From Fusobacterium necrogenes (lineage in GTDB: Bacteria > Fusobacteriota > Fusobacteriia > Fusobacteriales > Fusobacteriaceae), in the NCBI RefSeq assembly GCF_900450765.1, contig NZ_UGGU01000003.1:248001-312000 (forward strand): a DNA stretch of 64,000 nucleotides. The letters run 5' to 3'. The position numbers and the translations under genes were made by a program. This document shows positions 34,137 to 44,127 of the stretch, in pieces (the stretch's first letter is position 1; each line of letters begins with the position of its first letter). The notes beneath the pieces are model-generated. The model had not been told where the DNA came from. It made no database searches and saw only the letters and a program-made list of their open reading frames with translations.

Positions 34137-36062
34137 GTGAGTAAAAATTTTTATGTAACAACACCAATATACTATGTAAATGGGGACCCACATGTAGGAA
34201 GTGCTTACACTACAATAGCTGCAGATGTAATGGCTAGATATAAAAGAACAATGGGATATGATGCTTATTTTTTAACAGGAACAGATGAACATGGACAAAA
34301 GGTAGAGGAGACAGCAAAACAAAAGGGATATACTCCACAACAATGGACAGATATAATGGCTCCAAGATTTAAAGAGATGTGGGCTAAATTAGGAATAGAG
34401 TATTCAGATTTTATAAGAACAACTGAACCAAGACATAAAGAAGCAGTTAAAAAAATACTTAAGAAAGTTTATGAAAAAGGAGATATTTACAAGGGAGAGT
34501 ATTCAGGAAAGTACTGTGTTTCATGTGAGACATTTGTACCTGAGAATCAAATAGTAAATGGAAATCATTGTCCAGACTGTGGAAAAGAGTTAAGAGTTGT
34601 AAAAGAGGAATCTTACTTTTTTAAAATGTCAAAATATCAAGATGCCCTATTAGAGTATATAGATAAACACCCAGACTTTATCTTACCTCGTTCTAGAAGA
34701 AATGAAGTAGTTTCATTTATAAAGCAAGGATTACAAGATTTATCAATTTCAAGAAATACTTTTGAATGGGGAATACCTATAGAGTTTGCACCTGGACATA
34801 TAACTTATGTATGGTTTGATGCTCTTACTAACTATTTAACAGCAGTAGGATATGAGAATAACCCAGAAATGTTTGATAAGTATTGGAATAATGCTGAGGT
34901 AATGCATTTATTAGGAAAAGATATAGTTAGATTCCATGCTATAATTTGGCCTTGTATGTTACTATCAGCAGGAGAAAAACTTCCAGATAAAGTAGTAGCT
35001 CATGGTTGGTGGACATCTGAGGGAGAAAAGATGTCAAAATCTAAAGGAAATGTTGTAGACCCTATATCTGAGATAGAAAAATATGGAGTAGATGCTTTTA
35101 GATATTGTCTAATGAGAGAGGTTCAATTTGGAAATGATGGAGACTACTCTACAAAATCAGTAGTTACAAGAATCAACTCTGATCTTGCTAATGATTTAGG
35201 AAATCTATTAAATAGAACATTAGGAATGTATAAAAAATACTTTGGTGGAGTAGTTGTAAATGGAGCTACTAGGGATAAGTATGATGATGAGATAGAAACT
35301 TTATGGACAGAGGTAGTAAAAGAAGTAGAGGAGCAAATGAATATAGTTCAGTACTCTAAAGCTCTTGAAGCTATTTGGAAATTTATCTCAAGATTAAATA
35401 AATATATAGATGAAACAGCTCCATGGACATTAGCTAAAGATGAAGCTAATAGAGATAGACTTGCTGTAGTAATGAATCACTTAGTAGATGGACTATATAA
35501 AGCAGCTGTTATGGTTTATCCATATATGCCAACATCAGCTCAAAAAATTTGGAATCAATTGGGAGAAACTAGAGATATCCATACAGCAAAAGTCGAAGAG
35601 ATAATGGGATGGAACCTATTAAGAGAGGGACATATATTAGGAAATGCTGAGCCAATATTTCCAAGATTAGATTTAGAAGCATTAGAAGTTCCTAAAAAAG
35701 ATCCTATGCAAATAAATGAGGATTTGGAAGTAGAAAATCCTATTGATATAACAGATTTTGATAAGGTAAATATTCAAGTTGTAGAGATTTTAGAAGCTGG
35801 AAAAGTAAAGGGAGCAGATAAGCTTTTAAAATTTAAAGTAAGTGTTGGAGACCATGTAAGACAAATTCTTTCTGGAATTGCTAAATACTACCCAGAGCCA
35901 GAAAAATTAGTAGGTAAAAAAGTTTTAGCTATCACTAACTTAAAACCTAGAAAGATGAGAGGAGAAATCTCTCAAGGAATGCTTTTAAGTACTGAAGATA
36001 AAAATGGACTAAGACTTGTAGAGATAAAAACAGAAGTGGAAAATGGATCAAAAGCAAAATAA
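34137..36062 (+). CDS. metG: methionyl-tRNA synthetase
   Basis: Charges tRNA-Met with methionine. The 641-residue protein has the HIGH-equivalent HVGS (in YYVNGDPHVGSAYTT) and KMSKS (GEKMSKSKGNVVDP). A zinc knuckle follows the pattern CVSC...CPDC near residues 125-148. The C-terminal tRNA-binding (EMAP-like) domain spans residues 535-641 (FDKVNIQVVEILEAGKVKGA; ISQGMLLSTEDKNGL), typical of the dimeric form. The GTG at 34137 fits the AGAGGAGAGA ribosome site and gives the usual N terminus MSKNFYVTTPIYYV; an in-frame ATG at 34113 overlaps the previous stop. Confidence 0.96.
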   Translation: MSKNFYVTTPIYYVNGDPHVGSAYTTIAADVMARYKRTMGYDAYFLTGTDEHGQKVEETAKQKGYTPQQWTDIMAPRFKEMWAKLGIEYSDFIRTTEPRHKEAVKKILKKVYEKGDIYKGEYSGKYCVSCETFVPENQIVNGNHCPDCGKELRVVKEESYFFKMSKYQDALLEYIDKHPDFILPRSRRNEVVSFIKQGLQDLSISRNTFEWGIPIEFAPGHITYVWFDALTNYLTAVGYENNPEMFDKYWNNAEVMHLLGKDIVRFHAIIWPCMLLSAGEKLPDKVVAHGWWTSEGEKMSKSKGNVVDPISEIEKYGVDAFRYCLMREVQFGNDGDYSTKSVVTRINSDLANDLGNLLNRTLGMYKKYFGGVVVNGATRDKYDDEIETLWTEVVKEVEEQMNIVQYSKALEAIWKFISRLNKYIDETAPWTLAKDEANRDRLAVVMNHLVDGLYKAAVMVYPYMPTSAQKIWNQLGETRDIHTAKVEEIMGWNLLREGHILGNAEPIFPRLDLEALEVPKKDPMQINEDLEVENPIDITDFDKVNIQVVEILEAGKVKGADKLLKFKVSVGDHVRQILSGIAKYYPEPEKLVGKKVLAITNLKPRKMRGEISQGMLLSTEDKNGLRLVEIKTEVENGSKAK

Positions 36063-36080
36063 TTTTTGAGGGGAGATAGT

Positions 36081-36962
36081 ATGAGAAAAGTAACAAAGGC
36101 AGTAATACCTGCAGCGGGACTTGGTACAAGAGTTCTACCAGCAACAAAAGCACAACCTAAAGAGATGCTTGTTATTGTTGATAAACCATCTCTTCAATAT
36201 ATAGTAGAGGAGTTAGTAGAATCTGGAATAAAAGATATTATAATAGTTACTGGAAGAAATAAAAACTCTATCGAAGACCATTTTGATTACTCTTATGAGT
36301 TAGAGAATACTTTAACAAAAGATGGAAAAAAAGAGTTATTAGAAAAAGTTGAAAAAATATCTTCAATGGCAAATATTTGCTATGTAAGACAAAATCATCC
36401 AAAAGGATTAGGACATGCTATACTTAAAGCTAAACCATTTGTAGGAGATGAGCCATTTGTAATAGCTTTAGGAGATGATATAGTATATAATCCTGAGGCA
36501 CCAGTAGCTAAACAACTTATAGAGAAATATGAAAAATATGGAAGTAGTATAGTAGGTTGTCAAGAGGTAAAAGCTGAAGATGTATCTAAGTATGGTATAG
36601 TAAAACCAACTAAAAATCTTGATGACAAAACTGTAGAGATGGATGACTTTATAGAAAAACCAGCTATGGAAGAAGCACCATCAAGACTTGCTTGTCTTGG
36701 AAGATATCTGCTTACTCCAAAAATCTTTGAATATCTTGAAAAGGAAAAGCCAGGAAAAGGTGGAGAGATTCAACTTACTGATGCTATATTAGATATGTTA
36801 AAAGATGGAGAAAAAGTAATAGCTTACGAATTTGATGGTAAGAGATATGATATTGGAAATAAGATTGGACTTTTAAAAGCTAATATAGAGTTTGGACTTA
36901 GAAATGAAGAGACAAAAGATGAGTTATTAAATTATTTAAAGAATGACTTAAACTTAGACTAA
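36081..36962 (+). CDS. galU: UTP--glucose-1-phosphate uridylyltransferase
   Basis: Makes UDP-glucose for LPS, glycolipid and galactose metabolism. A 293-residue nucleotidyltransferase starting MRKVTKAVIPAAGLGTRVLP, with the GxGTRxLPxTK-type nucleotide loop. VRQNHPKGLGHAILKAKPF contacts the sugar phosphate, and ALGDDIVYNP has the metal-binding acid. GGEIQLTDAILDM and KRYDIGNKIGLLKANIE complete the family pattern. The ATG at 36081 follows GAGGGGAG; a TTG at 36066 is the alternative. It is 18 bp after metG, probably cotranscribed. Confidence 0.96.
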   Translation: MRKVTKAVIPAAGLGTRVLPATKAQPKEMLVIVDKPSLQYIVEELVESGIKDIIIVTGRNKNSIEDHFDYSYELENTLTKDGKKELLEKVEKISSMANICYVRQNHPKGLGHAILKAKPFVGDEPFVIALGDDIVYNPEAPVAKQLIEKYEKYGSSIVGCQEVKAEDVSKYGIVKPTKNLDDKTVEMDDFIEKPAMEEAPSRLACLGRYLLTPKIFEYLEKEKPGKGGEIQLTDAILDMLKDGEKVIAYEFDGKRYDIGNKIGLLKANIEFGLRNEETKDELLNYLKNDLNLD

Positions 36963-36969
36963 ATAAAAA

Positions 36970-37151
36970 TCAAGAATAAAGAAGATTGAATTTAAAATAA
37001 TTCAAGAATAACTTTCGTTCAAAGAATAAAGAGCAAGTATGGCTTAGCTTACTAAAAACATAAAACTCGTTTCACTCAAACAGTTATGTTTTTTAGCGTT
37101 TGCTTTCGCTGACTTGCTCTATTTATTCTTCTCAATCTTCGTTATTCTTGA
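36970..37151. repeat. large nested inverted repeat between galU and the EamA gene
   Basis: An outer pair, 36970-36989 (TCAAGAATAAAGAAGATTGA) with 37132-37151, matches at 19 of 20 positions. An inner pair is AAAGAATAAAGAGCAAGT (37021-37038) with the complement near 37110-37130. A further pair, CTAAAAACATAAAACT, matches 37082-37096, and the tip is GTTTcactcAAAC. The whole could fold into one stem-loop of about 180 nt. The GAGCAAGTAT/TTGCTCT arms recur at 10716-10759. Origin could be a mobile miniature element or a complex terminator. Confidence 0.7.
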
Positions 37152-37177
37152 GATTTTAAAACATCAGGGGGGATTTT

Positions 37178-38035
37178 ATGAATGCTAAATTGAGAAATAT
37201 TACAGCAATGTTAATTTTTGGAACAATAGGATTATTTGTAAAAAATATAGAGTTGTCTTCAAGTGAAATTGCTTTAACAAGAGGATTTATAGGTGGAGTT
37301 ACACTGATTTTAGCTACAATTTTTTTTAAGAAAAAGATATCTTTTGAGGCAATAAAAAATAATATGTATCTACTAATTTTTTCAGGATTAGCTGTGGGAC
37401 TTAACTGGATATTTTTATTCCAAGGATATAAATACACATCTATTTCAAATGCTACTTTGAGCTATTACTTTGCACCAGTATTTGTAACTATATTAGCCCC
37501 ATTTGTTCTAAAAGAAAAATTAACACTATCAAAATTTTTATGTGTTTTAATGGCTTTGGTAGGAATGTTTTGTATAGTAGGAGTAGATAGAATAAATGGT
37601 GGAAGTGATTTAATAGGAATATTTTATGGATTATTAGCAGCAGGATTTTATGCCAGTGTAATCTTAATGAATAAATTTTTAAAAGGGATAGATAGTATAG
37701 AGATAACAGTAGTTCAACTTATTTCTGCTACAATTACATTATTACCATATGTTTTATATGTAGAAGGTCTTGGAATCTTAAGTGTTTCTTCAGCTTCTAT
37801 ACCATATATTTTAATTTTAGGAATTGTTCATACTGGAATAGCATACTTACTTTATTTTTCATCTCTTCAAGGATTGAAAGGACAAACAATAGCAGTACTT
37901 AGTTACATAGATCCTGTATTTGCTATTATTATATCAGCAGTTATTTTAAAGGAGCAGTTGGGATTTTTACAGATAATTGGTGGAGTTTTGATACTAGGTT
38001 CAAGCTTTATAAGTGAGTTTTTAAATAGAAAATAA
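37178..38035 (+). CDS. EamA/DMT-family transporter
   Basis: A 285-residue membrane protein with ten predicted membrane segments and the internal two-fold repeat of the drug/metabolite transporter superfamily. First repeat signs are LIFGTIGLFVKNIELSSSE and YKYTSISNATLSYYFAPVF; the second are GIFYGLLAAGFYASVILMN and LSYIDPVFAIIISAVILKE. Members move amino acids, sugars or metabolites; the substrate here is unknown. AGGGGGGAT gives a strong ribosome site. The small SGNH gene follows after 10 bp and is likely cotranscribed. Confidence 0.9.
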   Translation: MNAKLRNITAMLIFGTIGLFVKNIELSSSEIALTRGFIGGVTLILATIFFKKKISFEAIKNNMYLLIFSGLAVGLNWIFLFQGYKYTSISNATLSYYFAPVFVTILAPFVLKEKLTLSKFLCVLMALVGMFCIVGVDRINGGSDLIGIFYGLLAAGFYASVILMNKFLKGIDSIEITVVQLISATITLLPYVLYVEGLGILSVSSASIPYILILGIVHTGIAYLLYFSSLQGLKGQTIAVLSYIDPVFAIIISAVILKEQLGFLQIIGGVLILGSSFISEFLNRK

Positions 38036-38045
38036 AGGAGAGAGT

Positions 38046-38636
38046 ATGAGAGTATTGTTTATAGGAAATAGTCACACTTATTTTAATGATATGCCACATA
38101 TTTTCAAGCAGGTATGTCAAGAAAATTGTATTGATGTTGAGGTTACTATGTTAGCTAGAGGATACAAGGGGCTTGATTATCATTGTAAAGAGCCACAGAC
38201 GAGATTTAATATTTTGTATGGAAATTATGATATTGTAGTGTTACAACATTTACAAAGTGGTTTTGATAAAGAGGTATTATATAATTCTACTAAAAAGTTA
38301 AAAGAGTGGATAAATATTTCTGGAGCTAAGCCAATACTCTATATGACATGGACTTTAAAAGATGAGAGAGATAAACAATTGGAATTAACAGAAGGATATA
38401 AAGAGGTGGGGGAGAAATTAGGAATAGAAGTAGCTCCTGTAGGAGAGGTATGGTGGAGATATTTTGATAAATATCCTGAGGATATACTTTATTTTAAAGA
38501 TGATAAACATGCTTCTCCTCTTGGTTCAACTTTGGCAGCTTACACTATTTTTAATACTATATTTAAGAAAAAAATAATAAATGGATCTAAAAGTTTAGAG
38601 AAAATAAGTGAATTATTATATAGTATAAAATTATAA
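38046..38636 (+). CDS. SGNH-type hydrolase-like protein
   Basis: A 196-residue protein resembling SGNH/GDSL hydrolases. The block I nucleophile is in the first strand (VLFIGNSHTYFNDMP, Ser9), and the C-terminal catalytic dyad is Asp/His in YFKDDKHASPLGSTLAA (DxxH). A middle conserved segment VVLQHLQSG may supply the Gly/Asn-type oxyanion residue, with Gln-His in place of the usual Asn. There is no signal peptide, so the activity is cytoplasmic; the substrate (an ester or acetyl group) is unknown. It sits 10 bp after a DMT transporter. Confidence 0.78.
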   Translation: MRVLFIGNSHTYFNDMPHIFKQVCQENCIDVEVTMLARGYKGLDYHCKEPQTRFNILYGNYDIVVLQHLQSGFDKEVLYNSTKKLKEWINISGAKPILYMTWTLKDERDKQLELTEGYKEVGEKLGIEVAPVGEVWWRYFDKYPEDILYFKDDKHASPLGSTLAAYTIFNTIFKKKIINGSKSLEKISELLYSIKL

Positions 38637-38690
38637 TTTAAGAGGCAAAATGATAGAGAGAAATATGTAAAAAGCTATTTAATTTTTAAA

Positions 38691-38727
38691 AATTAGGGCT
38701 ATTTCAAATTTAGAATAGCCCTAAATT
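38691..38727. terminator. bidirectional hairpin terminator
   Basis: AATTAGGGCTATT (38691-38703) pairs with AATAGCCCTAAATT (38714-38727) between convergent genes. Confidence 0.75.
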
Positions 38728-38789
38728 AATAATTTAATAGAAAATATTATATTCTTCTTAATAAGAATTATAGAATAATTTTTTATCTT

Positions 38790-40151
38790 TTAGACAGTTA
38801 CATCTTTTATCCAGTGGAGAGTTTTATATCTCAATAGGGAAAGAATAAATTTTATAACTTCTGAAGATTCAGCAAGACCTATAAGAAGAAATATAGGAAT
38901 TTGGAAATAGGCTCCTATAAAAGCTAATGGAACACCATATAACCAAAGTGGAAGTATATCTAGATAAAAAGCTACTTTTGTATCTCCACCTGCTCTAAAT
39001 AAGCCAATTAATATAGCCCAATTTATCATCTTAAAGAAAACAAAAATTCCATATACTCTTAGAGTTTTTTCAGCTAACTCACTGACTTCAGGATTTAATT
39101 TATATAAATCAATGATATTTGTTGTAAGAATTTGTACAAGTATAAAACTAAAGGTAGCCATCCCAAAAGCAACTAAAATAATTTGTTTAGAATAGGCGAC
39201 AACTTTGTTTTTATCTCCACTACCAATAGTATGTCCAATAATAATAGAAGCAGCATTAGATATTCCCATAAATAATATAGCAGAAATGGCAGAAACAATA
39301 TCAGCTATTTGTACACAAGCAGCTTGTACAGTACCAAGTTTTGCATATGCAACTGATAAAGATATAATTCCTAATATCCAAAGCATCTCAGTAAATATAA
39401 CTGGAGAAGATACTTTAATAATCTCTTTTATAAGATTTTTAGGGATGTGTAAATAAGATTCTAATCTTCCTTTAAGATTAAAATCTTTTTTATAGATAAT
39501 TGTTAATATGATACACATCTCTATAAATCTAGCTATAACAGTTGCAATAGCAGCTCCTTTTTCTTCAAGTCTTGGAAAACCTAAGTTTCCATATATTAAA
39601 CAGTAATTAAAGAAAGTATTAGCTACTACTCCAATAGAGGCTGAAATCATAGGAAATTTAGTAAGTCCCATTGCACGTAAAGAAAATCCCATGCTTGATG
39701 ATATAGAATAGAATATATAGCAAGGAACTACCATTTTAAGATACGATACTCCTATTTTTAGAACTTCTGCATCTTTAGAAAAAATACCAATAATAAAATC
39801 AGATTTAAAAAATGCTATAAATGCAAAAAGAAAAGCTACAAATATAGCACATCTTACCATGAGGCCTAAAATTTTTCTAATTAGTTCAAAGTTTCTTTTT
39901 CCATAGTATTGAGCTATAAATACTCCCATTCCACTACAAATTCCAAAGATAATTAAATCTAAAATACGGTAGACACTATTAGCAAAGCCAACAGAGGCTA
40001 TATAATCAGTGCCAAGTCTTCCTATCATAAGATTATCAATAAAATTTAGTGATGAAGATACAAGTTGCTGTATCATTAGTGGAATACCAATAATTAAGAA
40101 TTTTTTATAAAACTCCTTTAAATCAATTTTTTCGTTGACTAAACCATTCAT
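38790..40151 (-). CDS. MATE-family efflux transporter
   Basis: A 453-residue cation-coupled multidrug/metabolite exporter with twelve membrane segments in two six-helix halves. Family features are IGIPLMIQQLVSSSLNFIDN with the NLMIGRLGTDYIASVGFAN region, YYGKRNFE after helix 2, and a second-half counterpart GTVQAACVQIADIVSAI. It belongs to the DinF/NorM-like bacterial MATEs; the drug or metabolite is unknown. The ATG at 40151 follows AGGGGAGGTC; a GTG at 40172 is a possible longer start. It is divergent from the groES operon. Confidence 0.92.
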   Translation of the reverse strand: MNGLVNEKIDLKEFYKKFLIIGIPLMIQQLVSSSLNFIDNLMIGRLGTDYIASVGFANSVYRILDLIIFGICSGMGVFIAQYYGKRNFELIRKILGLMVRCAIFVAFLFAFIAFFKSDFIIGIFSKDAEVLKIGVSYLKMVVPCYIFYSISSSMGFSLRAMGLTKFPMISASIGVVANTFFNYCLIYGNLGFPRLEEKGAAIATVIARFIEMCIILTIIYKKDFNLKGRLESYLHIPKNLIKEIIKVSSPVIFTEMLWILGIISLSVAYAKLGTVQAACVQIADIVSAISAILFMGISNAASIIIGHTIGSGDKNKVVAYSKQIILVAFGMATFSFILVQILTTNIIDLYKLNPEVSELAEKTLRVYGIFVFFKMINWAILIGLFRAGGDTKVAFYLDILPLWLYGVPLAFIGAYFQIPIFLLIGLAESSEVIKFILSLLRYKTLHWIKDVTV

Positions 40152-40230
40152 AATAATGACCTCCCCTAGCACTATTTATATTCTATCAATGAAGTGTAAA
40201 AAATACAATAAAAAAATTATTAAAAAACTA

Positions 40231-40259
40231 TTGACAGTTAGAAAGAAATGTTTTAAGAT
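40231..40259 (+). promoter_or_regulatory. groES-groEL promoter
   Basis: TTGACA (40231-40236), a 17-bp spacer and TAAGAT (40254-40259). The CIRCE operator lies just downstream of the start. Confidence 0.75.
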
Positions 40260-40274
40260 ATTAATGTAATAGAA

Positions 40275-40301
40275 GTAGCACTCGTTATATATGAGTGCTA
40301 A
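40275..40301 (+). promoter_or_regulatory. CIRCE operator (HrcA binding site)
   Basis: TAGCACTC (40276-40283), nine bases, GAGTGCTA (40293-40300): the CIRCE inverted repeat between the promoter and groES. HrcA would repress here until heat shock; hrcA is not in the window. Confidence 0.95.
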
Positions 40302-40319
40302 TAAAATGGAGGGATATAG

Positions 40320-40589
40320 ATGAAAATAAGACCTATTGGAGAGAGAGTTTTAGTAAAACCAGTTAAAGTAGAAGAGAAAACAGCAAGTGGAATTATTCTT
40401 CCAGGAGCAGGAGAAAAAGAAAGACCTAATGTAGCTGAAGTAATAGCTATTGGAAAGGGAGAGAAATTAGAGGGTATAAAAGTTGGAGAAAAAGTAGTAT
40501 ATCCTAAATTCTCTGGAACTGAAATAAAAGATGGAGAAGAAAAATATTTAGTATTAAATGTAGAAGATGTTTTAGCAGTTATTGAATAA
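40320..40589 (+). CDS. groES: co-chaperonin GroES
   Basis: The 89-residue heptameric lid of the chaperonin. MKIRPIGERVLVKPVKVEEK is the classical N terminus, with mobile loop TASGIILPGAGEKERPN contacting GroEL, and GEKVVYPKFSGTEIK downstream. It is preceded by a CIRCE element and a sigma-70 promoter, and followed 19 bp later by groEL. The ribosome site is GGAGGGATA. Length is slightly short (usually 94-97) but complete. Confidence 0.97.
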   Translation: MKIRPIGERVLVKPVKVEEKTASGIILPGAGEKERPNVAEVIAIGKGEKLEGIKVGEKVVYPKFSGTEIKDGEEKYLVLNVEDVLAVIE

Positions 40590-40602
40590 TTATTGGAGGT
40601 AG

Positions 40603-42225
<1,623 letters not shown>

Positions 42226-42262
42226 TATAAATACAGAAATGGAATTAAAATAGTAAAACTAT

Positions 42263-42292
42263 TTGACAAAACCATAAAGAAAATAGTATAGT
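42263..42292 (+). promoter_or_regulatory. promoter for a small RNA or the GDPD leader
   Basis: TTGACA (42263-42268), an 18-bp spacer and TATAGT (42287-42292), between groEL and the hairpin at 42306. Confidence 0.6.
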
Positions 42293-42298
42293 ATATTT

Positions 42299-42381
42299 AA
42301 AAAATGAGCTAGGAGATATGGAGAGGCTTAATTATCTGTAGAGATAATCTTGTCTTTGTAATATATTCTAGCTCTTTTTAT
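42299..42381 (+). ncRNA. candidate small structured RNA or attenuator ahead of GDPD
   Basis: From the predicted start near 42299 the transcript folds: GAGCTAG (42306-42312) pairs with CTAGCTC (42368-42374), extended by ATAT/ATAT. ATTATCTgtagAGATAAT forms an inner hairpin (42331-42348), and a TTTTTAT tail follows. It resembles an 80-nt RNA with its own terminator, or a leader attenuator; it may equally serve as the groEL terminator. Confidence 0.4.
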
Positions 42382-42400
42382 AGACTAGAGGAGAGAAAGT

Positions 42401-43132
42401 ATGAGTAAAATTTTTGCACATAGAGGATATAGTGGAATTTATCCAGAAAATACAATGCTGGCATTTAAAAAAGCTGTAGAGTGTGGAGTGGATGGAATTG
42501 AGTTAGATGTTCAACTTACAAAAGATGGAGAGGTTGTGATTATTCATGATGAAACTATAGATAGGACTACTAATGGAAAGGGACTAGTTGTAGACTATAC
42601 ATATGAAGAACTAAAAAAGTTTGATGCTTCTTTTAAATTTAGAGACTATGGGTTTAATAAAATTCCAACTCTTAGAGAGTATTTTGAATTAGTGAAAGCT
42701 TTAAAGTTAGTGACAAATATTGAATTGAAAACAGGAATAAATGAGTACTTAGGAATAGAAAAAAAAGTTTTAGATTTGATAAAAGAATATAAAATAGAGG
42801 ATAGAGTTATTATATCCAGTTTTAATCACTATTCAGTTATGAGGATGAAAAAAATAGCACCTCAATTAAAATATGGATTTTTATCAGAAGATTGGATAAT
42901 AAATGCGGGAAAATATACTCATTCTCATGGAGTTCAATGTTATCATCCAAGATATAATAGTTTGATACCTGAGGTTATTAATGAACTGAAAAAATATAAT
43001 CTTGAGATTAATACTTGGACAGTAAATGAAAAGGAAGCTATGAGGTATTTATGTTCAAAAGGAGTAGATATAATTATTACAAATTATCCTGAATTAGCAA
43101 AAGAGATAAATAAATATGAAGAGGAGAGATGA
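42401..43132 (+). CDS. glycerophosphodiester phosphodiesterase
   Basis: A 243-residue TIM-barrel enzyme that hydrolyses glycerophosphodiesters to glycerol-3-phosphate and an alcohol. The N-terminal motif AHRGYSGIYPENTMLAF carries the catalytic His and Glu; GIELDVQLTKDGEVVIIHDETIDRTTNG contains the metal ligands (Glu, Asp) and the second catalytic His. Later NIELKTG and EINTWTVNEKEAM fit the UgpQ-type family. There is no signal peptide, so it acts in the cytoplasm, perhaps on lipid turnover products. The stop lies two bases before the next ATG. Confidence 0.94.
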   Translation: MSKIFAHRGYSGIYPENTMLAFKKAVECGVDGIELDVQLTKDGEVVIIHDETIDRTTNGKGLVVDYTYEELKKFDASFKFRDYGFNKIPTLREYFELVKALKLVTNIELKTGINEYLGIEKKVLDLIKEYKIEDRVIISSFNHYSVMRMKKIAPQLKYGFLSEDWIINAGKYTHSHGVQCYHPRYNSLIPEVINELKKYNLEINTWTVNEKEAMRYLCSKGVDIIITNYPELAKEINKYEEER

Positions 43133-43133
43133 T

Positions 43134-43844
43134 ATGAGTAGTTTTACAAGTGAGCTCACAATATATGAAATCATTCTTAGAATTTTTATGTCGATAATTA
43201 TTGGAGGTATGATTGGATATGAAAGAGGGCATCATAATAGGCCAGCAGGTTTTAGAACCCATATATTAGTTTGTCTTGGGGCAACAATAGTGTCTATGAT
43301 TCAAGATCAGTTGAGAATAAATTTACATAATTATGCGTTAGCTTTTCCAGAAGCTTCTCAAGTGTTAAAAACTGATTTAGGACGTATAGGAGCTCAAGTA
43401 GTTAGTGGTATAGGTTTTTTAGGTGCTGGGACAATAATGAGAGATAAAGGAATCATAGGAGGATTAACAACAGCAGCCTCAATTTGGGCAACTGGATGTT
43501 TGGGATTGAGTATAGGATGGGGATTTTATTATTTAGCTATTCCATCTGGTGTGGCTATAATAATAGTTTTAGTGACGTTAAAGAAATTGGAGCGTTATTG
43601 GATAGAAAATAAGCATATAGGAAAATTAGTTGTTTCTTTTAGCAAAGAGATAGATTTTTCACAAGCGTTAGTAGAAACTTATAATTTTTTTAAAGAAAAT
43701 AATATAAGAATAAAGCATATTGAAAAAGATATGGTAGAAGGTAAAGTAGAGTACACTTTAATAATGGCAAAACAGATAGATATTTTAGATGTGATGTCAG
43801 AGCTTTCAAGATGTAGTCATATTTCTCAAGTTAAAATTTTATAA
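43134..43844 (+). CDS. MgtC/SapB-family membrane protein
   Basis: A 236-residue protein with an N-terminal membrane domain of about five helices and a C-terminal cytoplasmic domain. Motif features are GMIGYERGHHNRPAGFRTH, LGAGTIMRDKGIIGGLTTAA and AASIWATGCLGLSIGWG, matching the MgtC/SapB (DUF4956-like) fold. The cytoplasmic ACT-like tail covers residues 160-236. Family proteins affect magnesium homeostasis and membrane energetics. The ATG at 43134 with GAGGAGAG upstream is preferred over 43116. Tightly coupled to the GDPD gene. Confidence 0.92.
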   Translation: MSSFTSELTIYEIILRIFMSIIIGGMIGYERGHHNRPAGFRTHILVCLGATIVSMIQDQLRINLHNYALAFPEASQVLKTDLGRIGAQVVSGIGFLGAGTIMRDKGIIGGLTTAASIWATGCLGLSIGWGFYYLAIPSGVAIIIVLVTLKKLERYWIENKHIGKLVVSFSKEIDFSQALVETYNFFKENNIRIKHIEKDMVEGKVEYTLIMAKQIDILDVMSELSRCSHISQVKIL

Positions 43845-43913
43845 TGTTGAAAAATAAAAATTAAAAGATAAGGTGAAAAATTGTTTTAAAAGATGATAAA
43901 ATTATATAAATTT

Positions 43914-43958
43914 ATGAGGAGTTTAGTTGCTTATACTTGGTAAACTCCTCATTTTTAT
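43914..43958 (+). terminator. terminator after the MgtC-family gene
   Basis: ATGAGGAGTTTA (43914-43925) pairs perfectly with TAAACTCCTCAT (43941-43952), then a T tract. Confidence 0.9.
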
Positions 43959-44064
43959 TTTAAAGAGTTTTAACAAGAATATAATTAAATGAAGAAGAGA
44001 AGTCTTTAAAAATACTTTTATAATTTAAAAACGTAATTTTTTATAACGATTTCCATAAATTTTA

Positions 44065-44093
44065 TTGTAAAAAGAATAAAGAAGTGGTAGAAT
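44065..44093 (+). promoter_or_regulatory. promoter for the AAA/TOPRIM pair
   Basis: TTGTAA (44065-44070), a 17-bp spacer and TAGAAT (44088-44093), with the TG of an extended -10 at 44085. Confidence 0.6.
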
Positions 44094-44127
44094 TTTATTA
44101 TATTATATATAGAGAGGGATATAAAAT

